This document shows, one piece after another, positions 1 to 8,290 of a stretch of DNA of 64,000 nucleotides (positions are counted from its first letter, which is position 1; each line of letters begins with the position of its first letter). The stretch comes from G963676095 sp963676095 (lineage in GTDB: Bacteria > Bacteroidota > Bacteroidia > Bacteroidales > Prolixibacteraceae). Location of the stretch: NCBI GenBank assembly GCA_963676095.1, contig OY781040.1, positions 6,200,001 through 6,264,000 on the forward strand, written 5' to 3'. The translations under genes were made by a program, and so were the position numbers. Under the pieces are notes generated by a model. That model did no database searches. It worked only from the letters and a program-made list of their open reading frames with translations, and was not told the origin of the DNA.

Positions 1-124
1 TGTTTTTGTGATATCGCTAAGTATATATTTGAATCTGAAAAATGCTTAATCCTGCCTGATTGCTTCACTGATGGGCAGCAGCAGGTGAAAGCAGAGGACA
101 GTAATAAAAACAATATTTAATCAC

Positions 125-1045
125 ATGAAACAGGTATTGATAGCTACAGAAAAACCATTTGCGGCAACAGCAATCAAAAAAATCTCAGAGGTATTTGATC
201 TCGCCGGTTATGAAACTATTTTGCTTTCGGAGTATAAATCCAAAGCGGATTTGCTTCAGTCGGTAAAGCAGGCCGATGCACTTATCGTTCGTAGTGACAT
301 TGTTGACAGGGAAGTGTTAAGTGCCGGGCAAAAACTGAAAATAGTTGTCAGGGCCGGGGCCGGATACGACAATGTCGATACCTCTTTCGCCCGGGAGAAA
401 GGTATTGTCGTGATGAATACGCCGGGGCAAAACTCGAACGCCGTTGCCGAGCTGGCTATCGGGCTGGCTGTTTTTGGTATCCGTGAATTTTTCAGCGGAA
501 AATCAGGCGGCGAACTGAGAGGCCGTACCCTTGGGTTGCATGGATATGGTTATGTCGCCCGGAATGTGCACCGGATTGCCCGGGGAATGGGAATGGATGT
601 TAAGGTTTTCACCCGGTACAGCAAGGCGCAGGCTGTTTCAGAAGGCCTGGATGTGACTTCTTCCCTGGAAGAGTTATACGCCGTTTCGGATATTATATCG
701 ATACATGTTCCGGCCCGTGGCGAGCATATCGGTTCGGTAAGCACGGATGTACTGAAACATTTGAAGGACCAGGCCATTATTATCAATACGGCCAGAAAAG
801 AAGTGATAAACGAATCCGACTTGTGCCGTATTATGGAGAAAAAACCGGGGGTCAGGTATTTGTCCGACATTATTCCTGATTGCGCCGCTGTTTTCGAAGA
901 AAAATTTGAAGGCCGCTACTTCTTCACGCCCAAAAAGATAGGGGCGCAGACAGAAGAGGCAAATAATAATGCCGGGGTCGCTGCCGCAGATCAGATCGTT
1001 GCCTTTTTGGAAAAGGGCGATGAAACATTCCGGGTAAACAAATAG
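125..1045 (+). CDS. serA: D-3-phosphoglycerate dehydrogenase (Bacteroidales type)
   Basis: A 306-residue member of the D-isomer-specific 2-hydroxyacid dehydrogenase family, expected to oxidise 3-phosphoglycerate with NAD as the first step of serine synthesis in the cytosol. The N-terminal half carries RAGAGYDNVD (about 76-85) and NTPGQNSNAVAEL (98-110). The Rossmann glycine motif is GLHGYGYVA (137-145). The catalytic His seen in classical SerA (TPHIG) is replaced by Lys in FTPKKIGAQT (about 267-276); from memory the same replacement is usual in Bacteroidales SerA, so this is a family trait rather than damage. No ACT domain, so no classical serine feedback domain. A DUF1015 gene follows after 107 bases, an order common in Bacteroidales; serC probably lies just left of the window. 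Confidence 0.9.
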   Translation: MKQVLIATEKPFAATAIKKISEVFDLAGYETILLSEYKSKADLLQSVKQADALIVRSDIVDREVLSAGQKLKIVVRAGAGYDNVDTSFAREKGIVVMNTPGQNSNAVAELAIGLAVFGIREFFSGKSGGELRGRTLGLHGYGYVARNVHRIARGMGMDVKVFTRYSKAQAVSEGLDVTSSLEELYAVSDIISIHVPARGEHIGSVSTDVLKHLKDQAIIINTARKEVINESDLCRIMEKKPGVRYLSDIIPDCAAVFEEKFEGRYFFTPKKIGAQTEEANNNAGVAAADQIVAFLEKGDETFRVNK

Positions 1046-1152
1046 CCTGGTTTTACCGGCGTTTATTGTTTTCCTGTATGTAATGATTTTCACGGTCCGG
1101 GTATCTTTTTTTCTAATTTGAGAACTGTATTTTGTTTTTTTGAAATAATATT

Positions 1153-2403
1153 ATGGCAAACGTAAAAGCTTTTAAAGGACTCCGTCCTCCGCGGGAGATT
1201 GCCGGCACGCTGGCATGTCTTCCCTATGATGTTATGAACTCGGAAGAGGCAGCGAAAATGGCTGAAGGAAAAGAAACGTCGCTATTGCATATTACCCGTG
1301 CCGAAATCGATTGTCCGCAAGGTACGGATATCCATTCTGAGACGGTCTACAATAAAGCTGTCGAAAATTTTAAGGCTTTCCAGGAAAAAGGCTGGCTGGT
1401 CCAGGACGGGGAGGCCCGTTTTTATATTTATGCCCAAACCATGAACGGCCGTACACAGTATGGAATAGTCGGTGCGGCATCGTGTGAAGATTATAATAAC
1501 GGGATCATAAAGAAACATGAGCTCACGCGTCCTGACAAGGAAGAAGACCGTATGGTGCTGACCAGGTACCTTAATGCCAATATTGAACCTGTCTTTTTTT
1601 CTTATAAAGCGGTACCTGAGATCGATGCGATTGTGGAATCGGTTGTCGGAAATCAGGAAACAGATTATGATTTTGTTGCAGAGGATGGTTTCGGTCATCA
1701 TTTCTGGTCAATTAACGATAGCGGGCTGAACCGGGAAATAGAAAGGCTTTTTGCGACAAAGGTCCCGGCAACCTATGTCGCCGACGGACACCACCGTACA
1801 GCCGCTGCGGCCCGTATCGGACTTGAACGAAAAGCACAAAATCCTAATCATACGGGAAAAGAGTCTTATAACTACTTCATGGCAGTCCACTTCCCGGATA
1901 ACCAGCTGCAGATCATCGATTATAACCGGGTGGTAAAAGATCTGAACGGGCTTTCGGAAACAGAGCTGGTAGAAAAACTGGACAAGTCGTTTGTGGTAGA
2001 AAAGATGGGCCCTGAAATTTACAAGCCCGCCAGGTTGCATGAATTCAGTATGTACCTTGCCGGCAACTGGTACCGGTTAACAGCAAAAGAAGGGACTTTT
2101 GACGATAATGATCCTATCAGTGTACTCGATGTAACAATCCTTTCCGGTCAGGTTTTGGGACCGGTATTAAACATACAGGACCTGAGGACATCTCAACGGA
2201 TTGATTTTGTCGGCGGTATCCGGGGACTCGGCGAACTTCGTAAAAGGGTCGACAGCGGAGAAATGAAAATTGCCTTTGCCCTTTATCCGGTTTCGATGCA
2301 ACAACTGATAAATATTGCCGACAGCGGAAACATCATGCCTCCCAAAACAACATGGTTTGAACCGAAGCTCCGGTCAGGCCTGATTATCCATAAGCTAGAC
2401 TGA
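1153..2403 (+). CDS. DUF1015 family protein
   Basis: A 416-residue protein of the DUF1015 family, which has no settled biochemical role. The N-terminus AFKGLRPP and CLPYDVMNSEEA, the central ADGHHRTAAAARIG (about 211-224) and the C-terminal QDLRTSQRIDFVGGIRG are recognisable family blocks; the His-rich DGHHR segment looks like an active or binding site. Length is normal for the family and there is no signal peptide. It follows serA on the same strand and a strong hairpin terminator lies just downstream, so the pair likely forms the end of a serine-related operon. The family link to serine metabolism is contextual only. Confidence 0.85.
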   Translation: MANVKAFKGLRPPREIAGTLACLPYDVMNSEEAAKMAEGKETSLLHITRAEIDCPQGTDIHSETVYNKAVENFKAFQEKGWLVQDGEARFYIYAQTMNGRTQYGIVGAASCEDYNNGIIKKHELTRPDKEEDRMVLTRYLNANIEPVFFSYKAVPEIDAIVESVVGNQETDYDFVAEDGFGHHFWSINDSGLNREIERLFATKVPATYVADGHHRTAAAARIGLERKAQNPNHTGKESYNYFMAVHFPDNQLQIIDYNRVVKDLNGLSETELVEKLDKSFVVEKMGPEIYKPARLHEFSMYLAGNWYRLTAKEGTFDDNDPISVLDVTILSGQVLGPVLNIQDLRTSQRIDFVGGIRGLGELRKRVDSGEMKIAFALYPVSMQQLINIADSGNIMPPKTTWFEPKLRSGLIIHKLD

Positions 2404-2420
2404 TAAGAAAAATATGAAGG

Positions 2421-2452
2421 AACACCCCGTTGAATGGCGGGGTGTTTTTTAT
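2421..2452 (+). terminator. Rho-independent terminator after the DUF1015 gene
   Basis: ACACCCCG and its complement GCGGGGTGT form an 8-9 bp GC-rich stem with a short loop, followed by a T run. It lies 18 bases after the DUF1015 stop and between convergent genes, so it may serve both strands. Confidence 0.85.
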
Positions 2453-2454
2453 TA

Positions 2455-2871
2455 TCAGATTTCTTCTTCTGTATCTTCGTCCTCTTCGTCTTCATCCTCA
2501 TCGTCGTCCACATCATCCTCGTCGTCATAGGAGTCGTCCTCCTCTTCTTCTTCGACGTTTTCAGGCATATAATCGGCGTCTGAGTATTTTCCTTCATAAG
2601 CTTCGCGCGATTCGTCCTTCAAAGTACCTTCATCATCGTAGTCCTCGTCTTCGCTTATGATGTCGATAGCCTCCTGCGTGGTCATTCTTACCAGATAATA
2701 TTTATCATCTGTTTCAAATGGCAGGGCACTAACCAATAATCCATCCTTGTTGGTAAAGGAAATCAGGTGTTGGCTAAAACCATTCGGATAAACCAGTTTT
2801 ATTTGTTCTTTAATCGCATCGTCGAGTTTTTCGTAATCTTTTATAATTCTCGGTTTACTACTGGTGGTCAT
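2455..2871 (-). CDS. Small protein with a long acidic C-terminal tail
   Basis: A 138-residue cytosolic protein with no recognised domain name. The first 85 or so residues look folded (DAIKEQIKLVYPNGFS, then KYYLVRMTTQEAIDII); the last 50 are almost wholly Asp and Glu. The start was chosen at the Met of MTTSSKPRI because GGAGG lies about 8 bases upstream, an unusually clear ribosome site for this genome; longer upstream reading is possible but lacks support. Polyacidic tails of this kind can mimic nucleic acid or bind basic proteins, but that is inference. I have the impression that such proteins are conserved in Bacteroidota without assigned function. Confidence 0.75.
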   Translation of the reverse strand: MTTSSKPRIIKDYEKLDDAIKEQIKLVYPNGFSQHLISFTNKDGLLVSALPFETDDKYYLVRMTTQEAIDIISEDEDYDDEGTLKDESREAYEGKYSDADYMPENVEEEEEDDSYDDEDDVDDDEDEDEEDEDTEEEI

Positions 2872-3075
2872 ATTCTTATCCTCCGTATAATCAGGCCGCT
2901 TCAGGCCCATGTATGTTATTTTTTTAGTTTTTAATTTCGTCGAAAAATACAAAAATGAAGTAATAAAAAAACAGTTTGATGAATATTCACTGGAAAAATA
3001 TTGCATATTTTGTTTGAAATATGCTGTCTGATAGCTTTATCTCTTTGATTCATAGAAAAAAAAGATCTTCGGTTA

Positions 3076-3675
3076 TTACATAAAAATATTTTCAATTTTA
3101 ATAACAGGCATATTTTTCAGGTCGAAAAAAGCGTTGATCAGGCCGGCTTTCCTGTAGGAGAAGATATCCTTTTCGCTTATTTTTCTTTCTCTGACCAGAT
3201 GATGGTCGAGTAAAAATTGTCGTTGGGTCCCTTTCAGCAAGGGGCTATCCGGGGTAAACCAGGTTGTGCCGTCATAAAATACGATGTTCCCGATCGAACA
3301 GTCTGTAACCAGGCCGTCTTTTACAATGATTATCTCATCGGCATCTTCTTTTTGGTTATAAAGCCTGTTCAGGTGAGACCGGTCTTCAAACTTAAACGGG
3401 TAACTGATCTGCGGATCGCGGATAATCTTTAACCTGTTAAAAACCCGGGGACGGACCGGAAGGAACTCAATATCTTCTATGGCCCTGCCATAAATAACCC
3501 GGCACCGGTAAAGGCTTTCCGAAAATTGAGGAGGGACCCTGACCTCTTTCTCAAGCCTGATGATCTTTTGCTCTCCGAAAATGACAGACCTCGCCTCGTT
3601 CATTCGTTTATTATGGTAACCGATATTGTTTAGCAGCCCGTTTTCTACCTTAATCGTTTCCAGCAAGCGGTACAT
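3076..3675 (-). CDS. pabC: Aminotransferase class IV protein, likely 4-amino-4-deoxychorismate lyase
   Basis: A 199-residue fold-type IV PLP enzyme, shorter than typical PabC or IlvE. The N-terminal LLETIKVENG and YHNKRM, the FKFEDRSHLNRL block with the probable PLP lysine (about 97) and the DEIIIVKDGLVTDCSIGNIVF block are family features. It would release p-aminobenzoate from aminodeoxychorismate for folate synthesis. Its start overlaps the end of pabB by 26 bases, indicating translational coupling and supporting the folate assignment. The usual Glu in the TE...N motif is not conserved, so activity on another amino substrate cannot be excluded. Confidence 0.75.
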   Translation of the reverse strand: MYRLLETIKVENGLLNNIGYHNKRMNEARSVIFGEQKIIRLEKEVRVPPQFSESLYRCRVIYGRAIEDIEFLPVRPRVFNRLKIIRDPQISYPFKFEDRSHLNRLYNQKEDADEIIIVKDGLVTDCSIGNIVFYDGTTWFTPDSPLLKGTQRQFLLDHHLVRERKISEKDIFSYRKAGLINAFFDLKNMPVIKIENIFM

Positions 3676-4627
3676 AAATTTTTTTTATTAATTCGTCATA
3701 TTCTTTTTCACAGTTGCTTTGGTAAGTAATCCCTCCTCCGCTTTTATAAATGAGTTGCCCCTGTTCTTGTTCAATAAACCTGATCAGTACGCAGCTATCG
3801 ACATCCGTTCCGTCGAAAATGCCAAAAATGCCGGTATAATATCCCCGGCTGTAATTCTCTGCTTTTTTGATAATTTCTATCGTCTTCTTTTTTGGGGCCC
3901 CGCTTATCGATCCTGCAGGCAGCAGCCTCGCAAAAATATCCCCCAGATGTTTGTAATAATCGGATGGCAGCGTCCCGCTTATTTCAGAACTCATCTGTAA
4001 CAGTCCGGCCTGACTTGACTTAATACGGTCGAGATAACAAAAACGTTTCACTGTCACATGATCGGCTACCATGCTCAGGTCGTTCCTGATCAGATCGACA
4101 ATGGTGCTGTGTTCCGCCACTTCCTTTTTATCCGTTCTTAGTATCTCCGCGGCATTGGGCAGGTCCGCATCGATAGTCCCTTTCATCGGGAAGGAAGATA
4201 TCTTACCGTTTGCTATCCTGACAAATATTTCAGGGGAAAAGCAAACGAAGCAATTTTCCAGATAAACCTTGTACTGCGACTGGCTGGCCCAAAAGATTTC
4301 CTGAAGGGTATAATTGGTTGTAACCTTTGCCGGCATCGTAAGGTTTAAAAGGTAACTGTCCCCCTTATAAATATGCGACTGTACCAGGTCGAAAGCCTTT
4401 TTATAACTTAGGTAGGGTACCGGTTCTGTTTCCCATACCAGTTTTTTTGGAATAGTCGGCCTTTGCCCGGTATTCGAATGTTCAGGGACCGACCACCTGA
4501 TAACGTCATCATCCCATCTGAAGACGAGTGTTTTTTTAAGATCGAAATCGAAAAGAAAGGCGAATGGCTGCCTGCTCCTGCCCAACTCATTCATCCTTTG
4601 TATTGTATGTGCAAAATTGTCATTCAT
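3650..4627 (-). CDS. pabB: Aminodeoxychorismate synthase component I
   Basis: A chorismate-binding enzyme of about 325 residues from the chosen start MNDNFAH; an in-frame start 24 codons upstream exists but gives an unconvincing N-terminus. The catalytic C-terminal domain is complete: FSPEIFVR, FPMKGTI, DLIRNDLS, the signature LPAGSISGAPKKKT and a terminal YKSGGGIT block. The N-terminal tryptophan-binding region of longer PabB/TrpE is shortened, as is common in Bacteroidota. It converts chorismate plus ammonia to aminodeoxychorismate, with the lyase encoded by the overlapping downstream gene. No glutamine amidotransferase (PabA) gene is present in the window. Confidence 0.88.
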   Translation of the reverse strand: MNDNFAHTIQRMNELGRSRQPFAFLFDFDLKKTLVFRWDDDVIRWSVPEHSNTGQRPTIPKKLVWETEPVPYLSYKKAFDLVQSHIYKGDSYLLNLTMPAKVTTNYTLQEIFWASQSQYKVYLENCFVCFSPEIFVRIANGKISSFPMKGTIDADLPNAAEILRTDKKEVAEHSTIVDLIRNDLSMVADHVTVKRFCYLDRIKSSQAGLLQMSSEISGTLPSDYYKHLGDIFARLLPAGSISGAPKKKTIEIIKKAENYSRGYYTGIFGIFDGTDVDSCVLIRFIEQEQGQLIYKSGGGITYQSNCEKEYDELIKKIYVPLAGND

Positions 4628-4674
4628 GATGGCTGCAAAGATAACAGATAAAAGGGAAGGGAAGCGGGGGAGGG

Positions 4675-5060
4675 GGCGAATGGTTTGAAGGTTTGACACG
4701 TCGAAGTGGAGAACTGGCGAACTGGGAAATGAGTGAATGAAAGAATGATAGAATGAGGTTTGAATGTTCGAATGTTTGACGCTACGCTGTTGGGCGAAGG
4801 AATATTGAGAACTGGTGAATTAATGAATGATAGAATGAGGGAATGGAAAGAAAACCAAAGTCATGGGAACCGAAACAACATTCAAACGACGAAGTATCAA
4901 ACACTCAAACGGCGTAGCCTCAAACAAGTAACCACAGAAGCTCTCCTTCGTGTCTTTGTGCCCTTGTGTTCAGCTGTTTTGCTTCTTAGCGCCTTCGCGT
5001 TCAGTTTTGTTCTTCGCGTCTTTGGCATCAAACCGAAAATAAACGCCCGAAAAAAGAAGA
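4675..5060. repeat. Intergenic region of simple repeated motifs
   Basis: No convincing gene. The left part repeats variants of GAATGATAGAATGAGG and GTTTGAATGTT; the right part has CAAACGACGAAG, CAAACGGCGTAGC and CTTCGCGTCTTTGG variants. The pieces read like degenerate units with tiny hairpins such as ACGCTACGCT and GCGAAGG inserted between TTTGA or TCAAA words, the same style as the region at 7540-7705. The short reading frames here are low-complexity and probably not genes. Confidence 0.5.
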
Positions 5061-5105
5061 AGGTTTCCCTCGCTTTTGTAGTTTTGTAAAACAATCTCGA
5101 TAGTT

Positions 5106-5783
5106 ATGGGTATTGCAGAGAATATTACCAATGTAAAGAAAGGCCTGAATGAAAATGTCAGGCTTGTTGCTGTTTCCAAAACAAAGCCTGTGAGCGACCT
5201 CATGGAAGCCTACCGGACCGGGCAACGGGTATTCGGCGAGAATAAGGTACAGGAGCTTACCGATAAACAGGAGCAGATGCCGGCTGATGTCGAGTGGCAC
5301 TTTATCGGTCATTTACAGACCAACAAAGTAAAATACATTGTCCCTTTTGTTTCGTTAATACATAGCGTAGACTCTTTTAAGCTGCTGAAGACGGTCGATA
5401 AGGAAGGAAAAAAAAACGGGCGTGTGGTAAAGTGCCTGCTTCAGTTTCATATTGCGGAAGAAGAAACAAAGTTCGGTTTTGACCTTGGTGAAGCCGGCGA
5501 GATGCTGTCGTCGCCTGGATTCAGGGAGCTGGAATTCACAGAAATCTGCGGCGTGATGGGAATGGCTACAAATACAGACAATAGTCAACAGGTACGGCAG
5601 GAATTCAGGAACCTGAAACATATTTTTGATCAGCTGCGTGATGGCTTTTTCAGGGAAAAAGAAGCTTTCCGGGAAATTTCAATGGGCATGTCGGGCGATT
5701 ACCCGATTGCAGTTGAAGAAGGAAGTACCCTGGTGCGGGTAGGGAGCCTTATTTTTGGAGAAAGGTCTTACGGAACAAGATGA
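5106..5783 (+). CDS. YggS/PROSC family PLP homeostasis protein
   Basis: A 225-residue single-domain PLP-binding protein of the YggS family, which buffers free pyridoxal phosphate rather than catalysing a known reaction. The PLP lysine lies in RLVAVSKTKP (Lys25). Further family blocks are FGENKVQEL, EWHFIGHLQTNKVKYI, GVMGMAT and the C-terminal SMGMSGDYPIAVEEGSTLVR with VGSLIFGER. Length is normal. It is followed after 50 bases by a dihydroorotate dehydrogenase-like gene on the same strand, probably one transcript. Confidence 0.92.
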   Translation: MGIAENITNVKKGLNENVRLVAVSKTKPVSDLMEAYRTGQRVFGENKVQELTDKQEQMPADVEWHFIGHLQTNKVKYIVPFVSLIHSVDSFKLLKTVDKEGKKNGRVVKCLLQFHIAEEETKFGFDLGEAGEMLSSPGFRELEFTEICGVMGMATNTDNSQQVRQEFRNLKHIFDQLRDGFFREKEAFREISMGMSGDYPIAVEEGSTLVRVGSLIFGERSYGTR

Positions 5784-5833
5784 CGACAGAAAAATTTTAA
5801 GAGCTAAATAAAACGATTTAATTAAGAAAAACT

Positions 5834-6820
5834 ATGGAAAAACTGGAGACGGCATACCTGGGCCTGAAACTAAAGAACCCTGTTATTGTGGCAAGTTCGG
5901 GGCTCACAGCGAGTGTTGAGAAAATAAAAGAGCTGGAGCAGGCGGGAGCTGCGGCAGTGGTGCTGAAATCACTTTTTGAAGAACAGATAAACAGCGAGGT
6001 AAGCCACCTCATCAATAAAAATCCTCAAAACTTATATCCCGAGGCCGAAGATTATATCTGGAATTATACCCGGCACCATTCTGTTGAGGCGCATCTTAAT
6101 TTATTGAAAGAAGCCAGGCAAAGTGTGAAGATCCCGGTCATAGCCAGTATTAATTGCGTCTCTTCCAAAGAATGGACCGGTTTTGCCCGGGAATTTGAAG
6201 CAGCAGGGGCAGATGCCCTCGAACTCAATATCTTTTTTGTTCCGACAAGCCGGGATGATTCAACTGATTCGATAGAAAGACTCTATGTCGATATTCTTTC
6301 GAAGGTGAAGAAAGAAGTGAAGATCCCGGTGTCGGTAAAAATTGGCTTTTACTTTACGAACCTGATAGCCATGGCTGAAAAACTTATGGCAGGCGGTGCC
6401 GGTGCCATCACGATGTTCAACCGGTTTTACGAACCGGACATCAATCTTGAAAAACTCGAGTTTTCGTCTTCCGAAGTATTCAGCTCTCCTTCCGATATCC
6501 GTAAAACCCTTCGCTGGGTCGGGTTGGTAAGTTCCGTGCTTCCTAAACTGGAAATTGCCGCATCGACAGGGATACATGACGGCGAGGCCGTTATTAAACA
6601 ACTTTTGGCAGGGGCGCAGGTCGTACAGGTTTGCTCTGCGGTTTATATAAACGGGGCGCAGGTAATTGCCGGTATGCTGGACGACCTGCAAAAATTTATG
6701 GAAAAATGGAATTTCAATTCAATCGAAGATTTCCGCGGCAGGCTGTCTTATGCAAAAATCGAGAACCCCATGCTGTATGAGCGTTCCCAATTCATGAAGT
6801 ATTTTTCCCATAAAATATAG
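5834..6820 (+). CDS. Dihydroorotate dehydrogenase-like flavoprotein
   Basis: A 328-residue TIM-barrel protein of the PyrD-like family. Visible blocks are LKLKNPVIVASSGL at the N-terminus, IPVIASINC, FEAAGADALELN, IPVSVKIGF, GGAGAITMFNRFYEPDI and the C-terminal phosphate-binding STGIHDGEAVIKQLLAGAQVVQVCSA. FMN binding is expected. It probably is not the main pyrimidine enzyme: the usual catalytic segment around the Asn-Cys pair is altered and such paralogues are generally annotated dihydroorotate dehydrogenase-like. It follows the YggS-type gene closely. Substrate unknown. Confidence 0.8.
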   Translation: MEKLETAYLGLKLKNPVIVASSGLTASVEKIKELEQAGAAAVVLKSLFEEQINSEVSHLINKNPQNLYPEAEDYIWNYTRHHSVEAHLNLLKEARQSVKIPVIASINCVSSKEWTGFAREFEAAGADALELNIFFVPTSRDDSTDSIERLYVDILSKVKKEVKIPVSVKIGFYFTNLIAMAEKLMAGGAGAITMFNRFYEPDINLEKLEFSSSEVFSSPSDIRKTLRWVGLVSSVLPKLEIAASTGIHDGEAVIKQLLAGAQVVQVCSAVYINGAQVIAGMLDDLQKFMEKWNFNSIEDFRGRLSYAKIENPMLYERSQFMKYFSHKI

Positions 6821-6875
6821 TTGCGCTGGCAAATTAACCCCATCCGGGATTTTTCTCCTGATTTACCCCCCCTTA

Positions 6876-7427
6876 CTAAAAGGCGTTGTCAGGAGAAATA
6901 CCTTCCTTTAATTCGGGAAGAAATTCGAGAAGGTCCTGCAATATCTGTTTTTTGTTTTCATCGGCAGCGGGCATGGCATCCTTTATTTTTTTGATTTCTT
7001 TTTCATAAATCGCTTCCGATATTTTTCCGGTCATATTAATGATCACAGTCTGGGCTTCAAAGGCAAGCATAAAGTCGCTTTCAACGACCAGGTCAACAAA
7101 AGTCGACAAGTGGTCACTGTAATCCATGCCGTTTTCCCAGCAGGCAGAAACCAGGTATTGCAGTTCGTTAACGTACTGCTTGTTCTGTATGGCATCCACA
7201 ATGAGCGGGATGGCGTCGCTGTGCTTAAGCTCCGACAACAGCCGGGCAATCCTTTTTTTTATTTCAAGGGTTTCAGTTGAATGCAGCAGTTCTATAAGTA
7301 AGGGGATATAGGAAGAATTTCCTTTTTCGCGTAATTCTTCCAGCGTCTCCCGGACAAGGTCGGTATTGGGCGACTGAAGATTGCTGACCGTACTGCTGTT
7401 TATTTTCTTCGAATGTTCCGAGTTCAT
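6876..7427 (-). CDS. HEAT-repeat-like helical protein
   Basis: A 182-residue all-helical protein starting at MNSEHSKKI; an upstream in-frame Met 18 codons earlier adds no family-like sequence. Residues 20-95 show helical repeats of the HEAT type (VRETLEELREKGNSSYIPLL, then EIKKRIARLLSELKHSDAIPLI), suggesting a protein-binding scaffold. No signal peptide, so cytosolic. No enzyme motif. It converges with the dihydroorotate dehydrogenase-like gene. Specific function unknown. Confidence 0.7.
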   Translation of the reverse strand: MNSEHSKKINSSTVSNLQSPNTDLVRETLEELREKGNSSYIPLLIELLHSTETLEIKKRIARLLSELKHSDAIPLIVDAIQNKQYVNELQYLVSACWENGMDYSDHLSTFVDLVVESDFMLAFEAQTVIINMTGKISEAIYEKEIKKIKDAMPAADENKKQILQDLLEFLPELKEGISPDNAF

Positions 7428-7539
7428 GGCTTTATTGCTTTCTCCTGCAAAATTAATATTTCCCGCGTACAAATGGAACAATAGCGGAACGGAATTATCT
7501 ATTTAATATTTGTTTACAAAGAATAGAGGTACTCACGGA

Positions 7540-7705
7540 GGAGGAATAGTGGGACTTCGTCCGTTTTGGGCGTTGCCCGTTTGAGGAGTTTGATACTTCG
7601 TGTTTGAAGGGTTTGAGGCTCCGCCGTTTGAGGGGTTTGGGCTTCGCCTGTTTGAAGAGTTTGACGGCCTGCGGCCTGTTTGAAGGGCGTTTCCCGTTCC
7701 GGAAT
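7540..7705. repeat. Array of TTTGA-type units with alternating mini-hairpins
   Basis: The stretch is built of GTTTGARGGGTTTG words separated by tiny hairpins whose stems differ each time: GGGCGTTGCCC, GGCTCCGCC, GGCTTCGCC and GGCCTGCGGCC. Loops are three bases and arms covary. There is no plausible coding sequence. Similar words occur at 4675-5060. Confidence 0.6.
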
Positions 7706-7771
7706 CCAAGGTTGTCGGCTTTATGAAGGGGGTTTGGCAGGCTGTTGTTAATTTAATTAACATGAGTAATT

Positions 7772-8250
7772 TTAACAAGGTAAAACGGAAATGATAATAT
7801 CCTTATTTCGCAATGCACCGGCAACGACCGGAACAAAGGGAGGGGAATAGGATAAGGCTGTGATGGTGATAATGGTGGTATCCGTATCCAGCTTAAAGAT
7901 CCAGGCCAGGAATACATGGATGGCTATTGAGCCAAAAACGGTGAGTGCCACCAGGAAGAATAACCCAAGAAAGTCGCTGCTGAACATGCCCCGTAAATCA
8001 CCCATGCTTGCCACCATCAGCGAAAAAACGATGATAAATACATGCCCAGCTGAAACGTCTTTTCGATCCGGTTTACCCGTTTGAATGTGCTGAACAACGA
8101 GCCCGGCGAGATGATGGTCAGGATCACGGAGAGCATCTGCTCTTCTTTCGGAACAAGCAGGCCTGACAGCCCGCCTGCAGCAAAGATCAGTACGAAATGC
8201 GCAAAGAAAAAGCAGCCATCCCTGGCAGGGACAGCCGCTCCAATCCTCTG
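7772..8250 (-). pseudogene. Decayed DUF819-like membrane protein
   Basis: Two overlapping minus-strand frames together give a hydrophobic protein. The first has HFVLIFAAGGLSGLLVP and ILTIISPGSLFSTF; the second has FIIVFSLMVASMGDLRG, FLGLFFLVALTVFGSIAIHV and ITALSYSPPFVPVVAGA. The order and the SPPFVPVVAGALRNKD block resemble the C-terminal part of DUF819-type membrane proteins. The frame changes near 8017 and both ends are missing, so the gene is broken. Assignment to DUF819 is from memory and moderate; that this is a membrane-protein remnant is clearer. Confidence 0.5.
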
Positions 8251-8290
8251 TGGAGGATCAACTTTGGATAAACAGTTGCTTTTATGGCAC

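Noticed and set aside
2430..2660. Plus-strand Arg/Pro/His-rich protein
   Set aside because: It is the antisense of the Asp/Glu-rich tail encoded on the minus strand.
4760..5089. 109-residue gene before the YggS-type gene
   Set aside because: The translation is built from low-complexity repeat words and overlaps the repeat region; no ribosome site or domain.
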